From assembly GCA_028284235.1 (NCBI GenBank), contig JANQSC010000076.1, forward strand, positions 51,269-115,268: a stretch of DNA of 64,000 bases, read 5' to 3'. The notes beneath the pieces were generated by a model. That model made no database searches. It was given only the letters and a program-made list of their open reading frames with translations, and was not told where the DNA came from. Made by a program: the position numbers and the translations under genes. Position 1 is the stretch's first letter; each line of letters begins with the position of its first letter. Below, piece after piece: positions 47,750 to 55,782 of this stretch. Source of the DNA: Opitutaceae bacterium. Its GTDB lineage: Bacteria; Verrucomicrobiota; Verrucomicrobiia; Opitutales; Opitutaceae.

Positions 47750-48265
47750 ATGAGACCCATACGATACAATGTGGCCGCGAGCCTGGATGGATACATCGCC
47801 GGCCCCAACGGCGAATTCGACTGGATCATCATGGATCCCTCGATCGACTTTGCTGCCCTCTTCAAGGACTTCGACACGCTTCTAATGGGACGTCATTCCT
47901 TCGAGGTCACGCATAAGGGATCCGAGCCGATGTTTCCCCACATGAAAACAGTCGTTTGCTCGCGCTCGCTTTCTGGCGACGACTTGCCCGACGTCGATAT
48001 AGCGAACGACGCTGTCGCCCGAGCCCGCGAATTGAAATCCGAAAGCGGCGGCGATATTTGGCTCTTCGGAGGCGGGGCTCTTTTTCGCTCGCTACTCGAC
48101 GCTCGTCTTGTCGACTCCGTGGAGGTCAGCGTCATCCCGATCATTCTCGGAGGCGGAATCCCGTTGGCAGCCCCGGGTCCGAAATCACCGCCATTGTCTT
48201 TGCGCGAATCGAAATCACTTCCATCCGGAATCGTTATGCTGAAGTATTCAGTTGAGTACACGTAA
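47750..48265 (+). CDS. Dihydrofolate reductase-fold (RibD C-terminal-like) protein
   Basis: The 171-residue protein starts with RYNVAASLDGYIAGPNGEFDW, the hallmark of the YyaP/RibD_C group, and includes LLMGRHSFEV, VVCSRSL, IWLFGGGALFRSLLDARLVD and a VSVIPIILGGGIPLA block that binds NADPH in this fold. Real dihydrofolate reductases differ in several of these blocks, so the substrate is not folate for certain; pyrimidine or other reductions are possible. It lies 6 bases after the YiiX-like gene and is followed at once by the alkylation-repair gene, suggesting an operon of small cytoplasmic enzymes. Confidence 0.88.
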   Translation: MRPIRYNVAASLDGYIAGPNGEFDWIIMDPSIDFAALFKDFDTLLMGRHSFEVTHKGSEPMFPHMKTVVCSRSLSGDDLPDVDIANDAVARARELKSESGGDIWLFGGGALFRSLLDARLVDSVEVSVIPIILGGGIPLAAPGPKSPPLSLRESKSLPSGIVMLKYSVEYT

Positions 48266-48278
48266 GCCTGCGACAAAC

Positions 48279-48983
48279 ATGACAAAAACCGAGATTCTCG
48301 CCTGGCTCCGCGCCAACCGCAACGCACGCGGGGTCGCCCATTGGAAAGCCATGGAAGCCGACAACGGCGGTCTTGCGAGCGACGGGATCGGTTTGACGCA
48401 ACTACGGAAATTCGCGAAGACGATCCAGCGCGACCACCGCTTAGCCCAGTCGCTCTGGAAAACCAACCACCACGAAGCGAAAGTGCTCGGACTTCTCCTC
48501 GACGAACCGAAGCGAATCACTCAAGAACAAGCGGAAGCGCAAGTGGGCGCAGTCGAACCCGGCTACCTGGCCCACGTATTCAGTTCCTGCGACGCGACGC
48601 TTGCCAAAACCGACTTCGCGTTCCAGCTCGCGAAAAAATGGGTGGACCAAAGCGATTCTCTCAAAAAACGGTGCGGCTACGGTCTCGTTTATGAACTCTC
48701 CAAATCGAAGCGTGACGCCGCAAACCGCGACCCATTTTATCACGTGCGCATCGACCGGATACGGAAGGAAATCGAAAATGCCGATCCCTGTCTCAAAGTC
48801 GCCATGGGCGGCGCGCTCATCGGGATTGGAAAACGCAGCCCTTCGCTAAACGCCGCCGCTATCGTCGCGGCCAAAGAGATTGGCCCGATCGATTTCAACG
48901 ACGGCGATTCCAAATGCGAACCGATGGACGTAGTGAAGCACCTCACTTCCGACGGTCTGAAGAAACGACTCGGAATCTCCTAA
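48279..48983 (+). CDS. DNA alkylation repair (AlkD-like) HEAT-repeat protein
   Basis: The 234-residue protein is built of HEAT-like alpha-helical repeats, with GIGLTQLRKFAKTIQRDHRLAQSLWKTNHHEAKVLGLLL near the start, as in AlkD-type DNA glycosylases that remove alkylated bases without flipping. Later segments FAFQLAKKWVDQSDSLKKRCGYGLVYEL and CLKVAMGGALIGIGKRSPSLNAAAIVAAKEIG fit the family. The start at 48279 follows family length; a TTG in frame at 48252 would overlap the previous gene's end. Activity is inferred from the family. Confidence 0.82.
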   Translation: MTKTEILAWLRANRNARGVAHWKAMEADNGGLASDGIGLTQLRKFAKTIQRDHRLAQSLWKTNHHEAKVLGLLLDEPKRITQEQAEAQVGAVEPGYLAHVFSSCDATLAKTDFAFQLAKKWVDQSDSLKKRCGYGLVYELSKSKRDAANRDPFYHVRIDRIRKEIENADPCLKVAMGGALIGIGKRSPSLNAAAIVAAKEIGPIDFNDGDSKCEPMDVVKHLTSDGLKKRLGIS

Positions 48984-49048
48984 GCAACACACCGCGAATG
49001 CGTCTGCGCAATTCGCGAGCGCTCCCGCTCGTTGACCGTTCACTCCAA

Positions 49049-49645
49049 ATGAAAGGCAACCCAAGCGACGATCCCGAGAGCTCACAACTGGTTGAAGACA
49101 TACGAGCCTGTACCCTCTGTCGCGAGAATCTCCCGCTGAACCCGCGCCCGATCCTCCAACTCGACCCTCGAGCGAAGATACTCGTCGCCGGACAAGCTCC
49201 GGGAAGAAAGACCCACCAATCAGGAATCCCTTTCGACGACCCGAGCGGTGATCGTCTGCGCGATTGGATGGGAATCGATCGGAGCGTGTTCTACGATCCC
49301 GTTCGGATCGCCATTCTTCCAATGGGATTCTGCTATCCAGGAACGGGAAAATCAGGCGACCTTCCTCCGCGGAAAGAATGTGCCGACACTTGGAGAACTC
49401 GAGCGCTTAGTTCCCTCCCGAATATCCAACTCACATTGGTGATCGGCAAGTACGCGCTCGACTACCACTTGCCCGAGGCCGCCGGAACGCTCACCCATAT
49501 CGTACAGGATTGGGAACGCTATTGGCCCAAGATACTGCCACTGCCCCACCCAAGCCCACGCAACAATATTTGGATCAAACGCAATCCCTGGTTCCCATCG
49601 GAAGTACTGCCCGTTCTCAGGGATAGAGTCCAAGCGTGTCTTTAA
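49049..49645 (+). CDS. Uracil-DNA glycosylase family protein
   Basis: The 198-residue protein shows the UDG fold signatures ILVAGQAPGRKTHQSGIPFDDPSGDRL near residues 40-70 (with the GxxPG-like loop written as GQAPG) and a late LPLPHPSPRNN block with the catalytic-region HPS. A CTLC pair near the N terminus resembles the iron-sulfur ligands of family 4 enzymes, although the remaining ligands are not certain. Earlier in-frame ATGs exist, but the chosen one begins just before the first conserved helix. It follows the AlkD-like gene, so base-excision repair genes are adjacent. Confidence 0.84.
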   Translation: MKGNPSDDPESSQLVEDIRACTLCRENLPLNPRPILQLDPRAKILVAGQAPGRKTHQSGIPFDDPSGDRLRDWMGIDRSVFYDPVRIAILPMGFCYPGTGKSGDLPPRKECADTWRTRALSSLPNIQLTLVIGKYALDYHLPEAAGTLTHIVQDWERYWPKILPLPHPSPRNNIWIKRNPWFPSEVLPVLRDRVQACL

Positions 49646-49705
49646 AAACGCCTCGCGCGAATCCCCTTGCAATACAGCCGTCAATGAGCGACAGGCAAAA
49701 GGACC

Positions 49706-50140
49706 ATGAGCGCCATTGAATACAAAATCGGCAACAATCTCGAACTGGAAACCGTCATCGAACTCTATCGCAAGTCAACGTTGGGCGAACGGCGTCCCGT
49801 CGACAATCGAAGCGTCATGGAATCAATGATACGCAATGCAAATCTCGTCGTGACCGCTTGGAGCGAGGGCACCCTCGTCGGAATCGCCCGTTCCGTAACG
49901 GACTTCGCCTACGTCGCCTATCTGGCGGATCTCGCAGTGCACCAAGATTACCAACACCGCGGAATCGGAACCGAATTGATCGCTCAGACCCGCGACGCGC
50001 TCAAATCCACCTGCTTCCTCACCCTCCTCTCCGCTCCCAAAGCAAACGAGTTCTATCCGAAGATTGGGTTCGACAGTCATCCCCGCGCTTGGGTAATGGA
50101 ACCGCGGCAAGACCCGAAGGTCCACGAATCGCAATCATGA
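49706..50140 (+). CDS. GNAT-family acetyltransferase
   Basis: The 144-residue protein has the GNAT acetyl-CoA motif A: YLADLAVHQDYQHRGIGTELI followed by the beta-strand/helix TCFLTLLSAPKANEFYPKIGF. The first strand segment VVTAWSEGTLVGIARSV also fits. It probably transfers an acetyl group from acetyl-CoA to an amine of a small molecule or protein, with unknown substrate. The ribosome-binding site AAAGGACC precedes the ATG. Its stop overlaps the next gene as ATGA, so the two are coupled. Confidence 0.9.
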   Translation: MSAIEYKIGNNLELETVIELYRKSTLGERRPVDNRSVMESMIRNANLVVTAWSEGTLVGIARSVTDFAYVAYLADLAVHQDYQHRGIGTELIAQTRDALKSTCFLTLLSAPKANEFYPKIGFDSHPRAWVMEPRQDPKVHESQS

Positions 50141-50556
50141 CACTCTCCGAGATCGTTAAACGCGCCGAAACAATAGCGACCGACGCCCACAACGGGCAGT
50201 TTCGTCGCGACGGCGTCGTCCCCTACATTGAGCATCCGCGAACCGTAGTCTCTCGAGTCGGTGACAACCTCGACGCTCAAATCGTCGCCTGGCTTCACGA
50301 CGTTCTCGAGGATTGCGACGTCTCGGAAGACGAACTACTCAAGCAAGGCATCCCAGAGAAGCACGTAACCGCCGTCCGGATACTCACAAAGACGCCAGGA
50401 GTCTCCTACGACGACTATCTAGAATGCGTGGCATCGTCCGAGCTGGCAACTCAAGTCAAGATCGCCGACATGATTTCCAACCTCGCCGACAATCCCAGCG
50501 CCAAGCAGCTGAAAAAGTACGGAAAAGGACTCGAACGCCTCACTCGAGAACTGTAG
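50137..50556 (+). CDS. Small HD-domain phosphohydrolase
   Basis: The 139-residue protein is a RelA/SpoT-like or MESH1-type HD domain: AHNGQFRRDGVVPYIEHPRTV, AWLHDVLEDCDVSEDEL and a later KIADMISNLADNPS, giving the metal-binding His and Asp positions His-His-Asp-Asp. It lacks synthetase and regulatory domains and so might hydrolyse ppGpp or another phosphorylated nucleotide. The ATG at 50137 overlaps the GNAT stop. It is followed by a CCTATAAG-type repeat. Confidence 0.85.
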   Translation: MTLSEIVKRAETIATDAHNGQFRRDGVVPYIEHPRTVVSRVGDNLDAQIVAWLHDVLEDCDVSEDELLKQGIPEKHVTAVRILTKTPGVSYDDYLECVASSELATQVKIADMISNLADNPSAKQLKKYGKGLERLTREL

Positions 50557-50574
50557 CTCGAACAACTCTCGATT

Positions 50575-50617
50575 ATAGGACCTATTGGTCTTATAAGACT
50601 TATAGGTCCTATAAACC
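50575..50617. repeat. CCTATAAG/CTTATAGG-type palindromic repeat, copy 2
   Basis: It contains ATAGGACCTATTGG and CTTATAAG units and ends ATAGGTCCTATAAACC, as does the copy at 16229-16268 about 34 kb away. It lies between the HD-domain gene and the convergent sulfatase gene. Confidence 0.85.
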
Positions 50618-50639
50618 GCAACAAACTCCAATCCGCTCC

Positions 50640-51998
50640 CTACCGCTCGCGGTACGCCTTCGCAAGCGTGTCGCGCCGCGCTCGCATTCGCTCGAATCGC
50701 TCAGGCTCTCTGTCTTTGAGATTGGTCTGCTCGAACGGGTCCGTTTTGAGATCAAACAAAAACTCCTCGCCCGTATTCGACTGCACGTACTTCCAGCCTC
50801 TCGAGCGAACGGCGCTCCAAGGCTTGCGCCCCAGCTCTTCATGCGCGCCCAATTCCCAAAACAACTCCCGGTCGTCGCCCGCCTCAGAACCGCCGTTCGC
50901 GATCTGATCGGCTAAACTCCTCCCGTCGACCCCAGCTCGATCGTAATCCACACCCGCTAGTTCGCAAAAGGTCGGGAACAGGTCCAACGAACTGCAAACG
51001 GACGCGTCGACCGTTTTCTCCGCAATTCTCCCCGGCCAGCGCATAATACATGGCACGCGTAGTCCACCTTCGAACAAGGTCGCCTTGTCTCCTCGGTAAG
51101 GCAAGTTGCTCCCGCCGTAAACCGGGTCGCCCCCATGGTCCGTCAAGAAGATGACGAGCGTGTTTTCGGAATGGCCAGCGCTGTCCAAAACGGACATCAC
51201 TTTTCCCACTCCATCGTCCAGCGACACCGTCATCGCGGCGAACTCGCGCCTCACTTTGTCCTCGATCCAGTCCACGCGCTTCAAATCAGCCGCTTGCGGC
51301 TGCATGATATTGACCGGAGCCTGATCACCCGGGCTCCAGCCTTTTCCGAAATGAGGCGCGTTGTAGGCAAGGTAGAGAAAGAAGGGATCGCCCGCCGGGT
51401 CACGGGCCTCTAAAAACGCAATCGCCTCCTCTGTGATCAGCTCCGTAGCGTATCCGTTTTCCGACACCAGAGACTCCTGGTGATACCAATCGGGAATCAC
51501 TCCATAGGTCATAGTGAAAAAATCGATACAACCTGCTGTATGCCCGATAAACGAATCGAATCCGTGACGCGTGGGCAACAACTCGTTTCGCCCGTGCCCC
51601 AAGTGCCATTTGCCTATGAGGGCCGAATCGTATCCCGATTCGCCCAGCACGGACGCGATCGTCGTCTCCCCAGGTTGAATCCCGATCGTCTTGTGTTCCT
51701 CCGCCATGAACATCAACGCCCCCAGCAACTGGTCCCGAGAGCGACTCGGATTGCGCCCCGTCAGCAAACCGTAGCGCGATGGCGTGCAGATCGAAGACGC
51801 CGAATACCAGTTCTCGAACAAAACCCCTTCCCGCGCAAGTCGATCGATGTTCGGAGTGGGAATCTCGCTACCGTAACAGCCTACATCGTTGATTCCTTGG
51901 TCGTCGGTAAAAATGAGCAGGATGTTTGGACGCTCTCGAGCCAGAACCATTCCGCTCGCCAGCAACACTCCGATTAAAACACTAACAGGAAAACGCAT
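50640..51998 (-). CDS. Secreted formylglycine-dependent sulfatase
   Basis: The 452-residue protein is a type I sulfatase. A signal peptide spans residues 1-20. The metal site starts at residues 32-33 (FTDDQGINDVGCYG) and the cysteine to be converted to formylglycine is Cys71 in CTPSRYGLLTGR. Later motifs are GKWHLGH and DHGGDPVYGG. It probably hydrolyses sulfate esters on extracellular polysaccharide. The formylglycine-generating enzyme gene is not in the window. It is divergent from the aldo/keto reductase gene at 52099. Confidence 0.93.
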   Translation of the reverse strand: MRFPVSVLIGVLLASGMVLARERPNILLIFTDDQGINDVGCYGSEIPTPNIDRLAREGVLFENWYSASSICTPSRYGLLTGRNPSRSRDQLLGALMFMAEEHKTIGIQPGETTIASVLGESGYDSALIGKWHLGHGRNELLPTRHGFDSFIGHTAGCIDFFTMTYGVIPDWYHQESLVSENGYATELITEEAIAFLEARDPAGDPFFLYLAYNAPHFGKGWSPGDQAPVNIMQPQAADLKRVDWIEDKVRREFAAMTVSLDDGVGKVMSVLDSAGHSENTLVIFLTDHGGDPVYGGSNLPYRGDKATLFEGGLRVPCIMRWPGRIAEKTVDASVCSSLDLFPTFCELAGVDYDRAGVDGRSLADQIANGGSEAGDDRELFWELGAHEELGRKPWSAVRSRGWKYVQSNTGEEFLFDLKTDPFEQTNLKDREPERFERMRARRDTLAKAYRER

Positions 51999-52098
51999 TA
52001 TTCACTCTACCACGCTGCAACAACGAAACGCAAGCGAGCGACTTGAAACTCTTCGCTTGCCCCGCCATCGCTCGCCGTTAGTTCTTCCTCATACCTCT

Positions 52099-53154
52099 AT
52101 GAAACATCGCTATTTAGGGAATTCCGGCCTGGCCGTATCGCGCGTCTGTCTCGGTACCATGACATTCGGCAATCAAAGCTGGGGCTGCAACGAGAAAGCC
52201 AGTCAAGAACTGTTGGATGCCTACATCGACGCGGGAGGCAATTTCATCGATACCGCTGACCTCTACGCCGAAACCGAGTCGGAGTCGATTCTCGGGAACA
52301 TATTGAAAGGTAAACGTCGCGACGAACTCGTCATCGCTTCGAAATGCTGGTTCCCCATGAACGAGACTCCCAACGCCCGCGGCCTCTCCCGCAAGCACAT
52401 CGTCGAGGCCTGCGAAGCGTCCCTCAAGCGCATGAAGCTCGACTACATGGACCTCTACCAAATTCACGGTCCCGATCCCTACACCCCGATCGAAGAGACC
52501 ATGAGCGCCTTGAACGATTTGGTAACGTCCGGAAAAGTCAGATACATTGGCTGTTCAAATCTCTACGCGTGGCAACTCGTTAAAGCAAACGCGGTCGCCC
52601 AACAACGCAACTACGCGCCGTTCGTCTCCGGCCAGTACCTCTACAACTTGATTCGTCGCGACATCGAAACCGAGATTGTACCGGCCTGCGTCGATCAAGG
52701 CATGGGCGTGCTCTGCTGGAGCCCGCTCGCCAGTGGACTCCTCACAGGCAAGTATCGCGGAGTCGAGGTCCCCGTCCCCGGATTGAGATTCAAAGAAGTC
52801 GGTCACATCCTTAACGATCGCTTGATATGGAAAGAAGCGCTCGAGCTTGTCGACTTGGTTTGCGAAATCGCCGATCAAGTGGGGAAAAGCCCGGTGACCG
52901 TCGCTCTGTCTTGGATTCTCAAGGACTATGCGATTACCTCCGTTCTGGCTGGAGCCCGTTCTGTGGAGCAACTCGCGCCGTCACTGGAGGCGGGTGAATG
53001 GGACTTGCCCGATGACTTGCATGCCCAACTTACGGCCAAACTCCCTCGCGAGCACGGCTACCCTTGCGACTGGATGAAGGTCGCCCTCGTCTCCAATTTC
53101 ACGAAAACCGAGCTCGAGCCCAACCGAGCCCAGAGGTTTCCGCCCCTGAGCTAG
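52099..53154 (+). CDS. Aldo/keto reductase
   Basis: The 351-residue NAD(P)H-dependent oxidoreductase has the AKR tetrad: Asp in FIDTADLYAETESE, Tyr in the same segment, Lys in ASKCWFPM and His in YQIHGPDP. The nucleotide-binding regions GCSNLYAWQL and VLAGARSVEQL are also present. It reduces sugar aldehydes or ketones in the cytoplasm. The start at MKHRYLGNSGLAVSRV matches the family; the upstream frame is a random extension. Between two sulfatase genes, it may act on sugars released by them. Confidence 0.92.
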   Translation: MKHRYLGNSGLAVSRVCLGTMTFGNQSWGCNEKASQELLDAYIDAGGNFIDTADLYAETESESILGNILKGKRRDELVIASKCWFPMNETPNARGLSRKHIVEACEASLKRMKLDYMDLYQIHGPDPYTPIEETMSALNDLVTSGKVRYIGCSNLYAWQLVKANAVAQQRNYAPFVSGQYLYNLIRRDIETEIVPACVDQGMGVLCWSPLASGLLTGKYRGVEVPVPGLRFKEVGHILNDRLIWKEALELVDLVCEIADQVGKSPVTVALSWILKDYAITSVLAGARSVEQLAPSLEAGEWDLPDDLHAQLTAKLPREHGYPCDWMKVALVSNFTKTELEPNRAQRFPPLS

Positions 53155-53174
53155 TCGATTCGCTCTCGAATCGA

Positions 53175-54791
53175 CTAACCGCGACTGTTGTAATTGATCG
53201 AGTCCAGTCGACTCGGCAACTCGTATTTCTCCCGCAACCGACTGAGTTCGCCTTTCATTCGCCTGAGAACTGGCGCGTATTCAGGGTTTTCAGACACGTC
53301 GAGCAATTCGTTGGGATCGGTCTTTAGATCGATCAATTCGTACCCGTCATCCGAGTAAAAATTGATCAACTTGTATCGCTCGCCCCGAACACCTTCATGA
53401 CGCGGAACGCCATGTTCGGTCATATGCTCGTAGTAGTGATAGTAAACGAACTTCCGCCAATCGTCCGTACCGGGATCCTCCAGGACTCGGAGAATACTCT
53501 CCCCCTGGACCCCTTTAGGAATCGGCAACCCCGCTGCTTCTAGAAACGTAGGCGCATAGTCGATGTTCTGCAAAAGCTGATGGAAGCGCGTGCCGGGCCG
53601 AATTTTTTCAGGCCAGCGAATCAAGAAAGGCATTCGCAAGGATTCCTCGTACATCCAGCGCTTGTCGTACCAGCCGTGCTCGCCCAAATAGAAGCCCTGG
53701 TCGGAACTGTAGATCACGATCGTATTTTCCGCCAGTCCGTTTTCATCCAAATAATCGAGTACTCGTCCCACGTTTTCATCCACGGAGTCAATACAGCGCA
53801 GATAGTTTTTAATGTACCTTTGGTACTTCCAACGCACCAAGTCTTTGCCTGTCGGAGGCGACGCCAGAAAGGCTGCGTTGCGTGGCTCGTAGTAAGCGTC
53901 CCAGACCGCCTGTTGCTCGGGCGTCATCCGAGGGCGCTCCGGCTCGTTTAAACGACTTTCGAAATCGTTGGCGAAAGGCACGCGCTCCTGGAACTTCATG
54001 TCCCACTGGTATATAAAATGATCCCGGATCGACATTTCGTTTGTCGCCAGAGTTTCCGTACGGCCTTCCCAATCATCGAAAAGCGTTTCAGGCTCCGGAA
54101 TATCGATGTCCGCGTAGTTGTTGAGGTGTTTCAAATTCGGCGCCCACGTGCGGTGCGGCGCCTTCTGCTGGCACATCAAGAGAAAGGGCTTGTCCTTGTC
54201 GCGCTCGTCCAGCCACTTGAGACCCAAATCAGTCGTGATATCCGTCACGTAACCCGTATAGCGCTTCATATTGTCGCGCCCTTCGCTCGTGTAGAAATCG
54301 GGGTTGTAGTAGCTCCCTTGGCCCGGAACAATCTCCCAGTAGTCGAAACCAGTGGGATCGGATCTCAGATGCCATTTGCCGACCAACGCAGTCGTGTAGC
54401 CGCTTTCCTGAAGCAACTTCGCGAAGGTCATCTGCGACCCATCGAATTCCGCGCCCCCACTGTTCGTGTAAAACCCGTTTTTGTGGCTGTGCTTGCCGGT
54501 GAGTACCGATGCTCGAGACGGGCCGCAAATGGAGTTGGCGCAAAACGAGTTTAGAAAAATGCCGCCTTCCCGCGCCAGTCGGTCGATGTGCGGCGTCTCG
54601 TTGATCGTCGAGCCATAGGCGCCGATCGATTGAACTGCATGGTCGTCAGAGAATATGAATACAATATTTGGCCGCTGGCCCTCCTCGGCAAAGAGAGGAC
54701 TACATGCAAACGCGGCGAGAATCGCCAGTCGACCAGCAGAAACTGGCCTGGCCACTGAATGGATTAGTTTCGATACAAGGGATTTCATCAT
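53175..54791 (-). CDS. Secreted formylglycine-dependent sulfatase
   Basis: The 538-residue enzyme has a signal peptide (to about residue 35), metal-binding Asp49 and Asp50 (FIFSDDHAVQSIGAYG), and the modified Cys89 in CGPSRASVLTGKHSHKNGFY. Further signatures are VGKWHL, SSDQGFYLGEHGWYDKRWMYEES and RMPFLIRWP. The layout resembles large sulfatases acting on sulfated glycans or mucins. It is transcribed convergently with the aldo/keto reductase gene and lies downstream of the esterase gene on the same strand, with only 5 bases between them. Confidence 0.93.
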   Translation of the reverse strand: MMKSLVSKLIHSVARPVSAGRLAILAAFACSPLFAEEGQRPNIVFIFSDDHAVQSIGAYGSTINETPHIDRLAREGGIFLNSFCANSICGPSRASVLTGKHSHKNGFYTNSGGAEFDGSQMTFAKLLQESGYTTALVGKWHLRSDPTGFDYWEIVPGQGSYYNPDFYTSEGRDNMKRYTGYVTDITTDLGLKWLDERDKDKPFLLMCQQKAPHRTWAPNLKHLNNYADIDIPEPETLFDDWEGRTETLATNEMSIRDHFIYQWDMKFQERVPFANDFESRLNEPERPRMTPEQQAVWDAYYEPRNAAFLASPPTGKDLVRWKYQRYIKNYLRCIDSVDENVGRVLDYLDENGLAENTIVIYSSDQGFYLGEHGWYDKRWMYEESLRMPFLIRWPEKIRPGTRFHQLLQNIDYAPTFLEAAGLPIPKGVQGESILRVLEDPGTDDWRKFVYYHYYEHMTEHGVPRHEGVRGERYKLINFYSDDGYELIDLKTDPNELLDVSENPEYAPVLRRMKGELSRLREKYELPSRLDSINYNSRG

Positions 54792-54796
54792 AGTTT

Positions 54797-55633
54797 CTAT
54801 TTACTTAGCGATCGTTCGATACGCTTTATCTCTTTAACAATCAACGGGTAGGCCGCTTCTCTTGGAGCATGCCCGTAGCCATCGAGCTCCAAGATTCGAG
54901 CATCCGAATGGCCAGCCACCCGCAGCATCCTCATCATATAGGCATTCTCCTCGTAGCGTCCCAGCATTTCGAGTTCGCGATCGCCCGTAATACTCAAAAA
55001 AGGCGGAGCGTCCCCGCGAACGTGATACAAGGGAGCCATGTCGTCGATAATGGGGCGAGTTCCTTCAATTCCGCGCTCCGCTCGAACAGTAAAGTGGGTA
55101 ATCGTGTGACCCGCCAAAGGGATCAGCCCAGCAATCCTGTTCGCGTCTAGCCCATGAGCCCCGAGCCAACGCTTGTCCAAGCCAACCATGCTCGCCAAGT
55201 ACCCGCCCGCGGAGCTGCCTGAAACGAAAACTCGGTCGGGATCGCCACCATACCGCTGGATATTCTTAAATACCCAAGACACCGAAGCCGCCGCATCCTC
55301 AATGTAAACCGGAGCCGTCACCTTCGGGTGAAGTCGATAGTTCACTGCGACGACGCCAATACCCTTGTCCTTGAATCCATCGGGAATCGATTTCGAGCCG
55401 TTCTTCAAACCGCCACCATGAAACCAGATCACCGTCGAGAAACCGTCTTTGTTTTCAGGCCAGTAAACATCGAGTAGACAACGTTCTTCAATATAAGCGT
55501 CGGACGAGCGAGTGGCGCTGTCGTAATAGGGAATCTCGGATTGGATCGCGTACCCGTCCTCCGCTCTCGCCCATCCGAAAAGCGCCAGGCTGGTCCAGAA
55601 TAAAGCGAAAACTGAGAATCTCGAAATCGACAT
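54797..55633 (-). CDS. Secreted alpha/beta-hydrolase, esterase
   Basis: The 278-residue protein has a signal peptide (SISRFSVFALFWTSLALFGWARA) and an esterase/lipase domain. The oxyanion-hole motif HGGG is at residues 72-75, the nucleophile Ser141 is in GSSAGG, the acid is probably in TGDRELEML and the base in YGHAP. It resembles the hydrolase at 7566-8456. The ATG at 55633 is preferred over the frame start 18 residues upstream because it begins directly before the signal peptide. It probably removes acyl decorations from the same glycans as the adjacent sulfatase. Confidence 0.86.
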   Translation of the reverse strand: MSISRFSVFALFWTSLALFGWARAEDGYAIQSEIPYYDSATRSSDAYIEERCLLDVYWPENKDGFSTVIWFHGGGLKNGSKSIPDGFKDKGIGVVAVNYRLHPKVTAPVYIEDAAASVSWVFKNIQRYGGDPDRVFVSGSSAGGYLASMVGLDKRWLGAHGLDANRIAGLIPLAGHTITHFTVRAERGIEGTRPIIDDMAPLYHVRGDAPPFLSITGDRELEMLGRYEENAYMMRMLRVAGHSDARILELDGYGHAPREAAYPLIVKEIKRIERSLSK

Positions 55634-55782
55634 CCTTTCCGTGCTAATCGTGATTGCAGGAATGGCAACCCCATAGAGTTCGAGCATTCCGGCCTTCCCA
55701 AGTCCCGCCCATTCCCCGAGAGTTCACCCGTGAGTTTTCTATTGAAAACAGCCGACCGAAGCGTCATCACGCTAATTCAAAT

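Noticed and set aside
16229..50617. CRISPR-like direct repeats.
   Set aside because: The intergenic repeats are palindromic, scattered and have no regularly spaced unique spacers or cas genes.
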